From Bacteroidota bacterium (lineage in GTDB: Bacteria > Bacteroidota > Bacteroidia > Chitinophagales > Chitinophagaceae): DNA of 44,893 nucleotides. Location of the stretch: assembly GCA_018268105.1 (NCBI GenBank), contig JAFDXG010000008.1, positions 1 through 44,893 of the forward strand, in the 5' to 3' direction. The translations under genes were made by a program, and so were the position numbers. Under the pieces are notes generated by a model. It did not search any database and was not told the origin of the DNA. It worked only from the letters and a program-made list of their open reading frames with translations. Below are positions 24,540 to 33,554 of the stretch, piece by piece (the first letter of the stretch is position 1; the number at the start of each line of letters is the position of its first letter).

Positions 24540-24844
24540 AATTCTTGATTTTTTGAATTAAAAAAAATTACAAATTTTAATGAGTGGTTTTGATTTACAA
24601 TTCTAATAAAAAAAAATTACTTCTTTAAAATAACTGCGGAAAATATCGTTGGGGTGGCAATATAGTAAATTTCTTATACCAACTACAAAATTGGTTTTTG
24701 TTTTTTTTATTTCCGCCCTTCCCGGCTATTGTATCCTACACCCTATTGAGCTTTTTCAGGAGCTTTAATACCATCTCTGAAAAAAGAAATACTATTATTC
24801 GTGTTATTGCTATTTTCGTTTCCCATATTAAAATAAATACCCTT
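24540..24844. other. Divergent intergenic region between exbB and the metalloprotease gene
   Basis: This 305-bp gap is AT-rich, with A- and T-tracts near 24560-24620. A TTG-initiated extension of the metalloprotease frame runs back to 24698, but it reads as low-quality hydrophobic sequence before a proper signal peptide. Promoters for both directions should be here. On the minus strand TTG followed 21 bp later by TATATTGC (24656-24663) is a weak candidate for exbB. I see no exact TAnnTTTG and no RNA gene. Confidence 0.5.
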
Positions 24845-27385
24845 ATGCCTATCCGGTTTTTATCCCTTACATTACTGATCTTAACACTCTCCCTGACCAC
24901 CCTGTCTCAAAAAAAGCAACCTCCTGCCCCTGCCCAACCCGTACCTGTTACTCCTAAAGCTCCAGCTTCTCCAAAGCCTGGACCAAAACCTTATAATGAG
25001 GTAATAACAAAAAATGCCGGCACAGATTCGGGACTTTTCCTAATTCACAAACTCGATGATAAATATTACCTTGAAATCCCCGATTCTCTAATCAACAGGG
25101 ATATTCTTGTGGTAAACCGCATTGCTAAAGCTGCAGCCGGTATGCGTAATTTCTTTTTTGGATATGCCGGTGATATGATTGGAAGCAACGTGATACGCTT
25201 TGAAAATGGCCCAAACCATAAATTATTTCTCAAAAAAGTATCCTTTGATGAAATTTCCAAAGATTCTACTCAGTCTATGTTCAGGGCAGTAAACAATTCG
25301 AACCTGTTACCCATTGTTGCTTCTTTTGACATACAATCTCTTGCTACAGATTCTACCGGCACCGTTATTGATTTTACCAGCTATGTTTCGGGAGACAATG
25401 ATGTCCTCTTTTTTAGTACTAATGCCAAAACAGCTTTCCAGGTGGGTTCCTTTCAGTCTGATAAATCTTATATCCTCAATATCAAAAGCTATCCGCTGAA
25501 TGTAGAAATTAAAACAGTAAAAACTTATAGCAAAGTCAGCTCTCCTTCTGTTCCGGGCAGAACATCCGGCAACGATGGTCAAAGCATAATGTACACGATA
25601 GAGCTAAATAGTTCCCTGGTACTACTCCCCCGCACCCCCGCCCGCCAACGTTTTTTCGACCCGAGAGTAGGCTATTTTGCAAGGAGTTATACAGATTTTG
25701 ATGCAAATCCCCAGGGCATTAAAGATGTATCTATTATAGTACGATGGAGACTTGAACCTAAATCAGAAGATATAGATAAATATACGCGGGGTGAACTGGT
25801 AGAACCCAAAAAGCAAATCGTGTATTATATAGATCCCGCCACCCCCAAAAAATGGGTTCCGTATCTTATACAGGGCGTAAATGACTGGCAGGCTGCTTTT
25901 GAAAAAGCCGGGTTTAAGAACGCCATTATTGCAAAAATGGCACCCACCCCGCAGGAGGATTCTACCTGGAGCCTCGAAGATGCCCGGTATTCGGCAATTG
26001 TATATAAACCATCCATCGTTGCCAATGCCAGTGGTCCAAATGTGCACGACCCGCGCTCAGGCGAAATACTGGAAAGCCATATCAACTGGTACCACAATGT
26101 AATGACACTCCTGCGCAAATGGTATTTTGTGCAGTGCGCCCCTACTGATCCACGTGCCAGGAAAATGACTTTTGACGATGAACTTATGGGACAGTTGATC
26201 CGGTTTGTTTCGTCTCATGAAGTAGGGCATACCCTGGGGCTGAGGCATAATTTCGGTTCAAGTTCTACCGTACCCGTTGAAAAACTGCGTGATAAGAAAT
26301 GGGTGGAATCTCACGGACATACTCCTTCTATTATGGATTATGCCCGCTTTAATTATGTAGCCCAGCCTGAAGACCAAATTGGTGAAAACGGATTATTTCC
26401 ACGAATTGGTGATTATGACAAATGGGCTATTGAATGGGGGTATCGCTGGTACCCTGAGGCTAAGACCCCGGAAGAGGAAGCCCCCATACTCAACAAACTG
26501 ACTATAGAAAAACTGAAAGACAAAAGATTGTGGTTTGGTACCGAAACCAATCCGGATGATCCACGCTCTCAAAATGAAGACCTGGGAGATAATGCTATGC
26601 TTGCCGGTACTTATGGTATTAAAAACCTTCAAAGAATTATTCCTAACCTGATGGAATGGACAAAAGAACCAGATAAGGATTATGAAAACCTGTCTGATTT
26701 GTATAGTGAAGTAACTATACAGTTTGGCCGGTATATGGGACATGTGGTAAAGAATATTGGGGGGATTTATGAAACACCCAAAACAGTTGAACAACCAGGA
26801 GTGGTATATGAATATGTACCTGCGTCCATACAAAAAGAAGCAATGACATTCCTGAATAGACAATTATTTACCACACCAACATGGTTGATAAATAATGAAA
26901 TTCTAAATCGTATAGGCAATACCGGTATTTCTGTAATTAGCCAGCGGCAGGATGCTATACTAAACCGGCTGATCAGTACTACCACTATCAGCAAATTGTT
27001 AAGCATGGAAGCTGAGGAAAAAAGCAAAGCATACAGAGCTACAGATATGCTGTCAGATCTTAGCAGAGGTATCTGGAGTGAACTCAAATCCAGAAAACCT
27101 ATAGATATTTATCGCCGCAACCTTCAAAAATCATACATAGAGAGAATAAGGCAGATTGTTAATCCGCCTAACACCTCTTTTGGCGGAATATTTTTCAGTA
27201 TAGGTTCGCCCGCAGCAATGACTGATACTAAAAAAAGCGATATTATTTCCGTTCTTAAAGGCAACCTCCGGGAAATAAGGGCGGAAATCAAAGCAGCTTA
27301 TCCCGGAGTTGATGACAATATGACTAAATATCACCTGCAGGACCTTGCAGACAGAATAGACCAAATACTTAATCCTAAAAATTAA
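24845..27385 (+). CDS. Secreted zinc-dependent metalloprotease (DUF5117/DUF5118, gluzincin-like)
   Basis: The ATG at 24845 gives 846 aa beginning with a signal peptide (RFLSLTLLILTLSLTTLSQ). A short Pro-rich linker follows (QPVPVTPKAPASPKPGPKP). The zinc site is H458-E459-x-x-H462 in SHEVGHTLGLRHN, with H468 as third ligand, which is the extended metzincin-type motif. A following SIMDYARFNYV resembles a Met-turn. The flanking domains match the DUF5118, DUF5117 and zincin arrangement of large Bacteroidota proteases. It is probably periplasmic or exported. The gene is monocistronic and ends with a 4-bp convergent overlap with the DUF1080 gene. The substrate is unknown. Confidence 0.92.
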   Translation: MPIRFLSLTLLILTLSLTTLSQKKQPPAPAQPVPVTPKAPASPKPGPKPYNEVITKNAGTDSGLFLIHKLDDKYYLEIPDSLINRDILVVNRIAKAAAGMRNFFFGYAGDMIGSNVIRFENGPNHKLFLKKVSFDEISKDSTQSMFRAVNNSNLLPIVASFDIQSLATDSTGTVIDFTSYVSGDNDVLFFSTNAKTAFQVGSFQSDKSYILNIKSYPLNVEIKTVKTYSKVSSPSVPGRTSGNDGQSIMYTIELNSSLVLLPRTPARQRFFDPRVGYFARSYTDFDANPQGIKDVSIIVRWRLEPKSEDIDKYTRGELVEPKKQIVYYIDPATPKKWVPYLIQGVNDWQAAFEKAGFKNAIIAKMAPTPQEDSTWSLEDARYSAIVYKPSIVANASGPNVHDPRSGEILESHINWYHNVMTLLRKWYFVQCAPTDPRARKMTFDDELMGQLIRFVSSHEVGHTLGLRHNFGSSSTVPVEKLRDKKWVESHGHTPSIMDYARFNYVAQPEDQIGENGLFPRIGDYDKWAIEWGYRWYPEAKTPEEEAPILNKLTIEKLKDKRLWFGTETNPDDPRSQNEDLGDNAMLAGTYGIKNLQRIIPNLMEWTKEPDKDYENLSDLYSEVTIQFGRYMGHVVKNIGGIYETPKTVEQPGVVYEYVPASIQKEAMTFLNRQLFTTPTWLINNEILNRIGNTGISVISQRQDAILNRLISTTTISKLLSMEAEEKSKAYRATDMLSDLSRGIWSELKSRKPIDIYRRNLQKSYIERIRQIVNPPNTSFGGIFFSIGSPAAMTDTKKSDIISVLKGNLREIRAEIKAAYPGVDDNMTKYHLQDLADRIDQILNPKN

Positions 27386-28200
27386 TTAGGGCTTGGGTCA
27401 TCTTCAAGGTTCAGCAGTTCTACTTTTCTGAAATCAATCTCCTGCCCTTCGCTCTGCAGGGCGATATAACCTGATTTCAGGAGTTTACCGTCAATTTTTA
27501 TTGTGGGATCATAGTTGTTAACCACACCGCCACCTATCTGTGGTTTGGAATATTGCAATACCGTATCGCCATTGATGATATGTGTAATCAGTGAATCACC
27601 CAGGACAATCGCCTCGGCTCTTACCCATTGTTCTCCTTCATAAGTTTTAGAACTGGACTCTATACAATGTCTTGGATCAATCACCCCCTTATATACAACA
27701 TCTGTACCCGGAGAACACATATTGCCAGTGGGGCGGGGATTGCCATCACCCAGACCCGCCAGCAACTGCATTTCCACAGAGATAGGCCAATCCTGATCTT
27801 TACGCATAGTGCGTGGATCCTGAGAATGCAACATTACACCGCTATTCTTCAAAGTATACTCCGGCGCATCTTTTCGCCATATACCCGTGAAACGGTATTC
27901 CACTACAAGGTGATAATAAGAAAATGGTGTTTTGAAATATAAATGCCCAAACTGATTATTGAAAGAATCATATTGATCATACCTTACTTTAATAAGACTA
28001 TCCTCCACACGGAAAGTATTACCAAAGTTCTCCCCAACTTCATGATGGTTAATTTTTACTATCCAGTCGTTAATATCTTTTCCATTGAAGAGAGAAATCC
28101 ATTTTTCGCTGTGCGGCGTTTTGTTACCTGGCACTTCGGTACAAGCACTGAACAAACAACCATTCAGGATCAGCAAATAAGCAACAATCATTCTATGCAT
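27382..28200 (-). CDS. DUF1080 (3-keto-disaccharide hydrolase-type) lipoprotein
   Basis: The 272-aa protein opens with a lipoprotein signal ending in the lipobox FSAC20, so it should be anchored in a membrane facing the periplasm or surface. The rest is the DUF1080 jelly-roll: WISLFNGKDINDWIVKI near 34-50, then Y-H-L-V-V-E-Y-R-F, NSGVMLHSQ and WPISVEMQLLAG, ending with SGYIALQSEGQEIDFRKVEL. Members of the family hydrolyse 3-ketoglycosides or bind sugars. Its 3' end overlaps the convergent metalloprotease by 4 bp. A TATCTTTG box lies about 41 bp upstream. Confidence 0.9.
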   Translation of the reverse strand: MHRMIVAYLLILNGCLFSACTEVPGNKTPHSEKWISLFNGKDINDWIVKINHHEVGENFGNTFRVEDSLIKVRYDQYDSFNNQFGHLYFKTPFSYYHLVVEYRFTGIWRKDAPEYTLKNSGVMLHSQDPRTMRKDQDWPISVEMQLLAGLGDGNPRPTGNMCSPGTDVVYKGVIDPRHCIESSSKTYEGEQWVRAEAIVLGDSLITHIINGDTVLQYSKPQIGGGVVNNYDPTIKIDGKLLKSGYIALQSEGQEIDFRKVELLNLEDDPSPN

Positions 28201-28240
28201 AATTATTATTCCTTTCAGTTATTTTAAAAAGTAAAAGCTG

Positions 28241-28248
28241 CAAAGATA
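28241..28248 (-). promoter_or_regulatory. Candidate -7 box (TATCTTTG) for the DUF1080 gene
   Basis: The minus strand reads TATCTTTG, matching TAnnTTTG, and lies 40 bp before the ATG. No clear TTG -33 element was found at the right spacing. Confidence 0.35.
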
Positions 28249-28252
28249 TCGT

Positions 28253-29821
28253 CTATTCTTTTCCCGGGCCATATATTGGCATTCCATTTCTCGTCCCGGT
28301 ATGTTTCCCCTCATCTACTGTAATTTTCCCATTCACCATCACATACTTAATTCCTACTGAATAAGCATGCGGTTTCTCAAATGTGGCCATATCTTTCACC
28401 TTGTTCTCATCAAAAATTACTATATCGGCAAACATCCCCGGTGTCAGCATTCCACGATGATTCAACTGAAATTTCTGAGCAGGCAGAGAGGTCATTCTTC
28501 TGACTGCTTCTTCCAGTGATATTACTTTTTCTTCCCGTACATATTTGCCAAGCACTCTCGCATTGGTGCCATACCCGCGGGGATGCGGCATACCTTCATT
28601 CCATACCCTGATAGCAGCATCGCAGGCAAACATATTAAACGGATATTGCATAATGCGCGTTACATCGTCTTCGCTCATGCCATGAAAAACCGCACCTGCC
28701 CCGCCATTCATCATAATATCTATCACCGTTGCCGCCTCTTCCTTCATCCTGTGTTTTCTTCCCTGCATCAGGTTGATCTGTTCAATACTTTTTCCATTGT
28801 AAGTACTGTCGGCCTTATAACTGGCTACAACTGCATAGCTAAAATGTTTCAGTTTTCTCTTCTTTAATTGTTGTATCATATATCTAACCACATACTTTTT
28901 AACCTCCGGGCGCTGCAACCTGTTCACAATAGAATCCTGTCCGTCTGCAAGTATTTCGTCGGGTAATAGTGTGCTGATAGAAGTACTGCTGGCTGTATAG
29001 GGATACTGATCTATAGTTACTTCAATACCTTCTTTTCTTGCAGCATCAATTATGCCTAATGTCTCTTTACTCCTTCCCCAGTTTTGCTGTCCGCTTACTT
29101 TGAAATGCGATATCTCTACCGGAATTTTAGCTTCCCGTCCTATGGTCAGCGCTTCATTTATAGCGTCTCGTACTTTATCTCCTTCATTGCGCATATGCGA
29201 TGCATATACCCCATGATACCTGGCAGCTACTTTCGCCAGATCAATAATCTCCGGTGTTTTAGTATATGTTCCCGGGATATAGATCAACCCGGTTGACAAA
29301 CCCACTGCTCCCTCTTTCATAGCTCTTTCAACCAGTAATTCCATCAGACGGATCTCTTCCGGGGTTGCATCGCGGTTGGCTCTTCCCATCACTGATTTGC
29401 GCACATCATTGTGGCCGATAAGGGTAGCCACATTGATAGACAAATGAATTGAATCGAGTTTTTTAAAATATGCTGCAATATCCACATTGGATGCGCCACA
29501 GTTGCCCGTTACAACAGTAGTAACCCCATCGTATATGAAACTTTCGGCAGCCGGCACTTTCTCTTCATCGCCTTCAATATGCGTATGCACATCTATAAAA
29601 CCGGGTGCTACAATCAGTCCGCCTGCATCTATTACCCTTGCAGCATAAAAAGCCAGCCCCCTGCCTGTTTTTATTATCATATCACCCTTTACTGCAATAT
29701 CGCCGTAATACCAGTTGTTGCCGGTACCATCAATAATTTTACCATTGCGTATCAGGATATCACAACGCTCCTGTGCCTTGAGCAATGCAGGAAAAAGCAG
29801 TATCAGCAGGAATTTGTTCAA
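28253..29821 (-). CDS. D-aminoacylase/N-acyl-D-amino-acid deacylase-like amidohydrolase
   Basis: The 522-aa protein starts with a signal peptide (KFLLILLFPALLKAQ), implying periplasmic location. The amidohydrolase fold follows: IRNGKIIDGTGNNWYYGDIAVKG, the metal-binding H-x-H in PGFIDVHTHIEGDE (residues about 76-89), TVVTGNCGAS with the conserved Cys, a GLSTGLIYIPG segment, SHMRNEG, EISHFKVSG and the terminal GMLTPGMFADIVIFDEN. This is the D-aminoacylase (COG3653) pattern, active on N-acylated D-amino acids or related dipeptides. Isoaspartyl or dihydropyrimidinase-like activity cannot be excluded. The MBL-fold gene upstream is 51 bp away and may share a transcript. Confidence 0.9.
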   Translation of the reverse strand: MNKFLLILLFPALLKAQERCDILIRNGKIIDGTGNNWYYGDIAVKGDMIIKTGRGLAFYAARVIDAGGLIVAPGFIDVHTHIEGDEEKVPAAESFIYDGVTTVVTGNCGASNVDIAAYFKKLDSIHLSINVATLIGHNDVRKSVMGRANRDATPEEIRLMELLVERAMKEGAVGLSTGLIYIPGTYTKTPEIIDLAKVAARYHGVYASHMRNEGDKVRDAINEALTIGREAKIPVEISHFKVSGQQNWGRSKETLGIIDAARKEGIEVTIDQYPYTASSTSISTLLPDEILADGQDSIVNRLQRPEVKKYVVRYMIQQLKKRKLKHFSYAVVASYKADSTYNGKSIEQINLMQGRKHRMKEEAATVIDIMMNGGAGAVFHGMSEDDVTRIMQYPFNMFACDAAIRVWNEGMPHPRGYGTNARVLGKYVREEKVISLEEAVRRMTSLPAQKFQLNHRGMLTPGMFADIVIFDENKVKDMATFEKPHAYSVGIKYVMVNGKITVDEGKHTGTRNGMPIYGPGKE

Positions 29822-29872
29822 CAGTTTGGTTTTATTATGAAGGTATTTTAATGTCTGTTATACGAGTTGGTA

Positions 29873-30718
29873 TCAGTTTATTTCATCCAGCCGAAAAAAA
29901 TCTTTTGCCCTGATTCCTTTTTCAGTCATTGCAAGGGTACAACATTCATGTACGGGGTCGTGTTCAAAAAATAAAATAAAATTATTCTGCAGGGCTTCCT
30001 GCAAAAATGCTTTTTTCTCCTGCAGTGTTGTCAGCGGAAACATATCATAGGCCATCACATATGGAATTGGAATATGACCGGCAGAGGGTAGCAAGTCGGC
30101 CACATATACAATTGTTCTTCCCTTATAATTATTGATCTGCGGCAACATCATAGCCTGGGTATGTCCGTTGACAAACCTGATGGTGATATCTTCCATAAAA
30201 GCTATATCTTCTTTCACTTCAATCATCCTCAGTTTACCACTGTCCTGGATAGGCTGTATATTTTCTTTAAGAAAAGATGCTTTCTCCCTGTCGTTGGGTT
30301 TTATTGCCCATTGCCAGTGTTCTTCATTGCTCCAATACACTGCATTCTTAAATGCAGGGAGCATTTTATTTTTTTCAATCACTATCGCACCACCTGCATG
30401 ATCAAAGTGTAGGTGTGTAAGTAATACATCGGTAATATCATCACGGTGAAAACCATATTTTGCAAGCGATTTGTCAAGCGTATCCTCACCATGCAGATAA
30501 TAGTGTCCGAAAAATTTTGAATCCTGCTTATTTCCCAGTCCGGTATCTACGAGTATAAGCCTGTCCTTATGTTCAATCAGCAATGAACGCATGGCCCAGG
30601 AGCACAAATTATTTTCATCGGCAGGATTCAGTTTATTCCACATACTCTTGGGCACTACCCCAAACATTGCACCCCCATCCAGCTTAAAATATCCTGTATT
30701 AACCGTATATAAATTCAT
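29873..30718 (-). CDS. MBL-fold metallo-hydrolase
   Basis: This 281-aa cytoplasmic protein has the metallo-beta-lactamase metal motif H102-x-H104-x-D106-H107 in LLTHLHFDHAGG. Further ligands follow near residue 196 (FVNGHTQAMM) and in a terminal FEHDP. The N-terminal GVVPKSMWNK and RSLLIEHKDRLILVDTGLGNK segments are shared with the lactonase/AttM-like and related hydrolase families. It has no signal peptide. The substrate could be a lactone or a phosphoester; nothing in the neighbourhood settles this. The D-aminoacylase-like gene follows after 51 bp. Confidence 0.9.
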   Translation of the reverse strand: MNLYTVNTGYFKLDGGAMFGVVPKSMWNKLNPADENNLCSWAMRSLLIEHKDRLILVDTGLGNKQDSKFFGHYYLHGEDTLDKSLAKYGFHRDDITDVLLTHLHFDHAGGAIVIEKNKMLPAFKNAVYWSNEEHWQWAIKPNDREKASFLKENIQPIQDSGKLRMIEVKEDIAFMEDITIRFVNGHTQAMMLPQINNYKGRTIVYVADLLPSAGHIPIPYVMAYDMFPLTTLQEKKAFLQEALQNNFILFFEHDPVHECCTLAMTEKGIRAKDFFRLDEIN

Positions 30719-30804
30719 GTTGCCAAATTGATTTACTGTTTCAATCTGCTAATTTAAATGTTATTTGGATTGATAGAAGATTCTTAATCCACCCAGACTT
30801 ATGG

Positions 30805-32136
30805 TCATGCGTTTGACAATTTAGCTCCATTTTGCTTTACCACCTTCATAGTGAAAAGCAGTGCAATGAGCCCCAGCACAAAAAATACTATAAGGACAAG
30901 GACTGAATTGCGTATGCTGCCGGTAATATCTTCAAGAAACCCGAAAGATAATAAGCCGATTGCAAGAGCGATTTTTTCAGTTACATCATAAAAACTGAAG
31001 AAGGAAGTGGTGTCTTTGGTTTCAGGCAGAAACTTTGAATAGGTACTCCTGCTCATAGATTGTATTCCGCCCATAATCAACCCAACACAGCAGGCAAGTA
31101 AATAAAACTGCATTTGGGTCTGTATATAGTAAGCCCACACACATACTACTATCCATATCAATACGGCGATGATCAGAACCCTTAAATTTCCGATACGTTT
31201 TGACAGGCGGCTCATTGCAATGGCGCCAATAATGGCAACAAGCTGGATCAGAATCAACGTAAATAATAATTTTGGTTCATCTTCCTTGTTGGGAAATATC
31301 TCCTTTTTGCTGAAGCCTGCAGCAACCAGCATTACCGTTTGCACTCCCATGCTATACAGAAAAAAAGAAAGCAGGAATCTGCGCAATACAGGCATCTGTT
31401 TAAGTTGTGAAAATACAATGGACAATTCTTTAAAGCCGTTTGCAAAAACATTTTTCTTTGCCCGCCTCTCTTTTAAACTGGGCAGGGGCAGCACTCTTAA
31501 CGTAAGCTGGGCGAAACCAAACCACCACAATCCGGCAAGCAGAAAAGAAAGGCGTACGGGAAAAGTACTTTCGGTACCGCCAAGTCCAAACCATTCCGGC
31601 TTTACGATAATTACAAAACAGATAATTTGCAGTAACACACTTCCTATATAGCCCAGTACATAACCTTTTGCGCTGATACGGTCCTGATCTTCGGGGGCAG
31701 CTATATCCGGCAGATAAGAATTGTAAAACACCAGGCTGCTCCAGTACCCGATAGCGGCAAGTGCAAAAAGTATGACCCCTAGTTCAATCCTTCCTGGTGT
31801 AAAAAAGACAAGCCCGCAACAGGATATGGAACCTATAATACAAAATATCCTGAGATACACTTTTTTATTGCGCCGGTAATCTGCAATGGATGACAATACA
31901 GGTGAAGAAACCGCTACCAGTAAAAAAACGACTGCCAGGGCATAGTCGAGCAAAGAGGTATTAATGAATTTCCTTCCAAAAAAACTAACCACATGCTCAC
32001 CGTTTCCATTGTTGGCTTGAGTAATACCAACATAATATGCAGGAAAAATAGTAGTGGTAATAACAAGATTGTATACACTGTTGGCCCAGTCATACATGGC
32101 CCAACCGTTTATCACTTTTTTGGAAGCTGTTTGCAT
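30805..32136 (-). CDS. MFS transporter, UMF1/Atg22-like
   Basis: The 443-aa protein has about twelve membrane helices. The signature WAMYDWANSVYNLVITTTIFPAYY near residue 12-35 is diagnostic of the UMF1 (Vps/Atg22-like) MFS family, as is the GLIMGGIQSMSRSTYSKFLPE block near 370-390. Loops carry R/K clusters such as LKERRAKK. The exported substrate is not known. It starts 19 bp after the uppP stop and is likely co-transcribed with it. Confidence 0.92.
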   Translation of the reverse strand: MQTASKKVINGWAMYDWANSVYNLVITTTIFPAYYVGITQANNGNGEHVVSFFGRKFINTSLLDYALAVVFLLVAVSSPVLSSIADYRRNKKVYLRIFCIIGSISCCGLVFFTPGRIELGVILFALAAIGYWSSLVFYNSYLPDIAAPEDQDRISAKGYVLGYIGSVLLQIICFVIIVKPEWFGLGGTESTFPVRLSFLLAGLWWFGFAQLTLRVLPLPSLKERRAKKNVFANGFKELSIVFSQLKQMPVLRRFLLSFFLYSMGVQTVMLVAAGFSKKEIFPNKEDEPKLLFTLILIQLVAIIGAIAMSRLSKRIGNLRVLIIAVLIWIVVCVWAYYIQTQMQFYLLACCVGLIMGGIQSMSRSTYSKFLPETKDTTSFFSFYDVTEKIALAIGLLSFGFLEDITGSIRNSVLVLIVFFVLGLIALLFTMKVVKQNGAKLSNA

Positions 32137-32155
32137 GAGGAAAAGGGTTGCTGTA

Positions 32156-32977
32156 CTACTTCAGGTACCCTGTATATATCAGCAGAAGCAGTATAATACC
32201 TGCAATAATACGGTAAATACCAAATAAACGAAAGCCATGCCGTTGCAGGAAGCCAATAAAAAACTTAATGGCTATAATGGCTACAATGAACGCTACCACA
32301 TTGCCTATCACAAATGCCTGTGTATTGGCAGTTGAACCCAACACAATCTTGTAGCCCTTTATCTCTCCTGATGCTGATGGATATTCTTTCAAAAAAAGTT
32401 TATAAACTGTGGCAGCAAGCATGGTAGGCACTGCCAGGAAAAATGAAAATTCAGCGGCAAGCGTGCGTGTAAGCTTTTGCTGCATACCACCAATAATGCT
32501 CGAAGCGCTGCGGCTTACTCCGGGAATCATGGCTATACATTGCCAGATACCAATTACAAATGCCCTGCCATAGCTGATATCTTTGTCTTGAGTAATGCTT
32601 TGTTTTTGAAACAGTCTGTCTATAAACAAAAGTACTATTCCTCCAAGCAGTAATGTAATCGCCACAACAAGGGGACTTTCGAGCAGGGTATCAATTTTAT
32701 CTGAAAAAAGTTTACCCAATACTAATGCCGGGATGACAGCTATAGCAAGTTTTATATAAAACTGCCACTTTCCAAAGTCAAAAAATTTACGCCAGTACAG
32801 CACTATTACAGATAATATCGCTCCGAGCTGAATTGCTATTTCAAATATTTTAGTGAAATCGCTCTCAGATATTCCCATCAGCGAGCTGGCAATAATCATG
32901 TGCCCGGTAGAAGAAACGGGAAGAAACTCGGTAATACCTTCTATAATGGCAATAATAATAGCCTGAATGATACTCAT
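32156..32977 (-). CDS. uppP: Undecaprenyl-diphosphatase UppP/BacA
   Basis: This 273-aa integral membrane enzyme removes a phosphate from undecaprenyl diphosphate so that the lipid carrier can be reused for peptidoglycan and other surface polymers. Catalytic signatures are visible: EGITEFLPVSSTGHMI (about 13-28) and the second loop PGVSRSASSIIGGM (about 153-166). About eight membrane helices follow the known topology. The gene precedes a UMF1 transporter and follows a DUF3098 gene, a conserved pairing in Bacteroidota. A hairpin lies between uppP and DUF3098. Confidence 0.96.
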   Translation of the reverse strand: MSIIQAIIIAIIEGITEFLPVSSTGHMIIASSLMGISESDFTKIFEIAIQLGAILSVIVLYWRKFFDFGKWQFYIKLAIAVIPALVLGKLFSDKIDTLLESPLVVAITLLLGGIVLLFIDRLFQKQSITQDKDISYGRAFVIGIWQCIAMIPGVSRSASSIIGGMQQKLTRTLAAEFSFFLAVPTMLAATVYKLFLKEYPSASGEIKGYKIVLGSTANTQAFVIGNVVAFIVAIIAIKFFIGFLQRHGFRLFGIYRIIAGIILLLLIYTGYLK

Positions 32978-33027
32978 GTGGTAATAATATTTGCAATAAA
33001 GATAAAAGTGTCTTTCATAATTATAAG

Positions 33028-33052
33028 AAATGCGATGGGATCCATCGCATTT
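33028..33052. terminator. Strong hairpin between the DUF3098 gene and uppP
   Basis: AAATGCGATGG and CCATCGCATTT form a perfect 11-bp stem around GAT. The hairpin is about 24 bp past the DUF3098 stop and 50 bp before the uppP start. A long T-run is missing on either strand, so it may be an attenuator or RNA-processing site rather than a full terminator. Confidence 0.5.
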
Positions 33053-33075
33053 CGGTTATTCAAAAAATCGGCTGT

Positions 33076-33324
33076 TTATTTTTCGCTGCCGGCAGGTTTG
33101 CGCATGATAGCATAGACTTCTATCAGTAAACCTGCTACCAGTAGTATAGGAGCTATTGTTATACGTCTTGTACTATATACTTCATTATAATTAAATACTT
33201 TGGGATCCGGGCTTTTCCCACCTGACATCAGCAAAAGTGCAATCACCATTACGACTCCCCCTATTGTCATCCACATATAGTTTTGCTTACTGAACAGTAA
33301 ACTGGTAGGTTTTTTTTCAGACAT
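33076..33324 (-). CDS. DUF3098 small membrane protein
   Basis: ATG 33324 gives 82 aa; a TTG seven codons earlier is less likely. Two hydrophobic helices are seen at about 17-35 (MWMTIGGVVMVIALLLMSGG) and 54-72 (ITIAPILLVAGLLIEVYAIM). The linker between them carries DPKVFNYNEVYSTRR, which is characteristic of DUF3098. It usually lies between ftsX and uppP in Bacteroidota. Here uppP is present, but ftsX is not on the other side; a divergent arginase-like gene is. A part in cell-envelope or division work is guessed from context only. Confidence 0.88.
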   Translation of the reverse strand: MSEKKPTSLLFSKQNYMWMTIGGVVMVIALLLMSGGKSPDPKVFNYNEVYSTRRITIAPILLVAGLLIEVYAIMRKPAGSEK

Positions 33325-33554
33325 ATTTCCAAATTGAGCCTGCAAGATAAGTAAAACAGGACTTTTACAGCATGCAAAGTTTGCAAGGGTATATGTGTCC
33401 GGATATCAATCATATTGCTTCCCTGTAATTTTCGGGGAAAACACTTAGAGAGAATACCGAAAATGAGTTAATATCTGTCGTTTTTCACATGATGTTAGTA
33501 CTTTCTGCTACGATTTTTGAAGGATAACCAGTAGGTTTGTAAAAATTCATTTCT

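Noticed and set aside
24698..24844. N-terminal extension of the metalloprotease from TTG
   Set aside because: The ATG at 24845 is followed at once by a proper signal peptide; the 49-residue extension would bury it.
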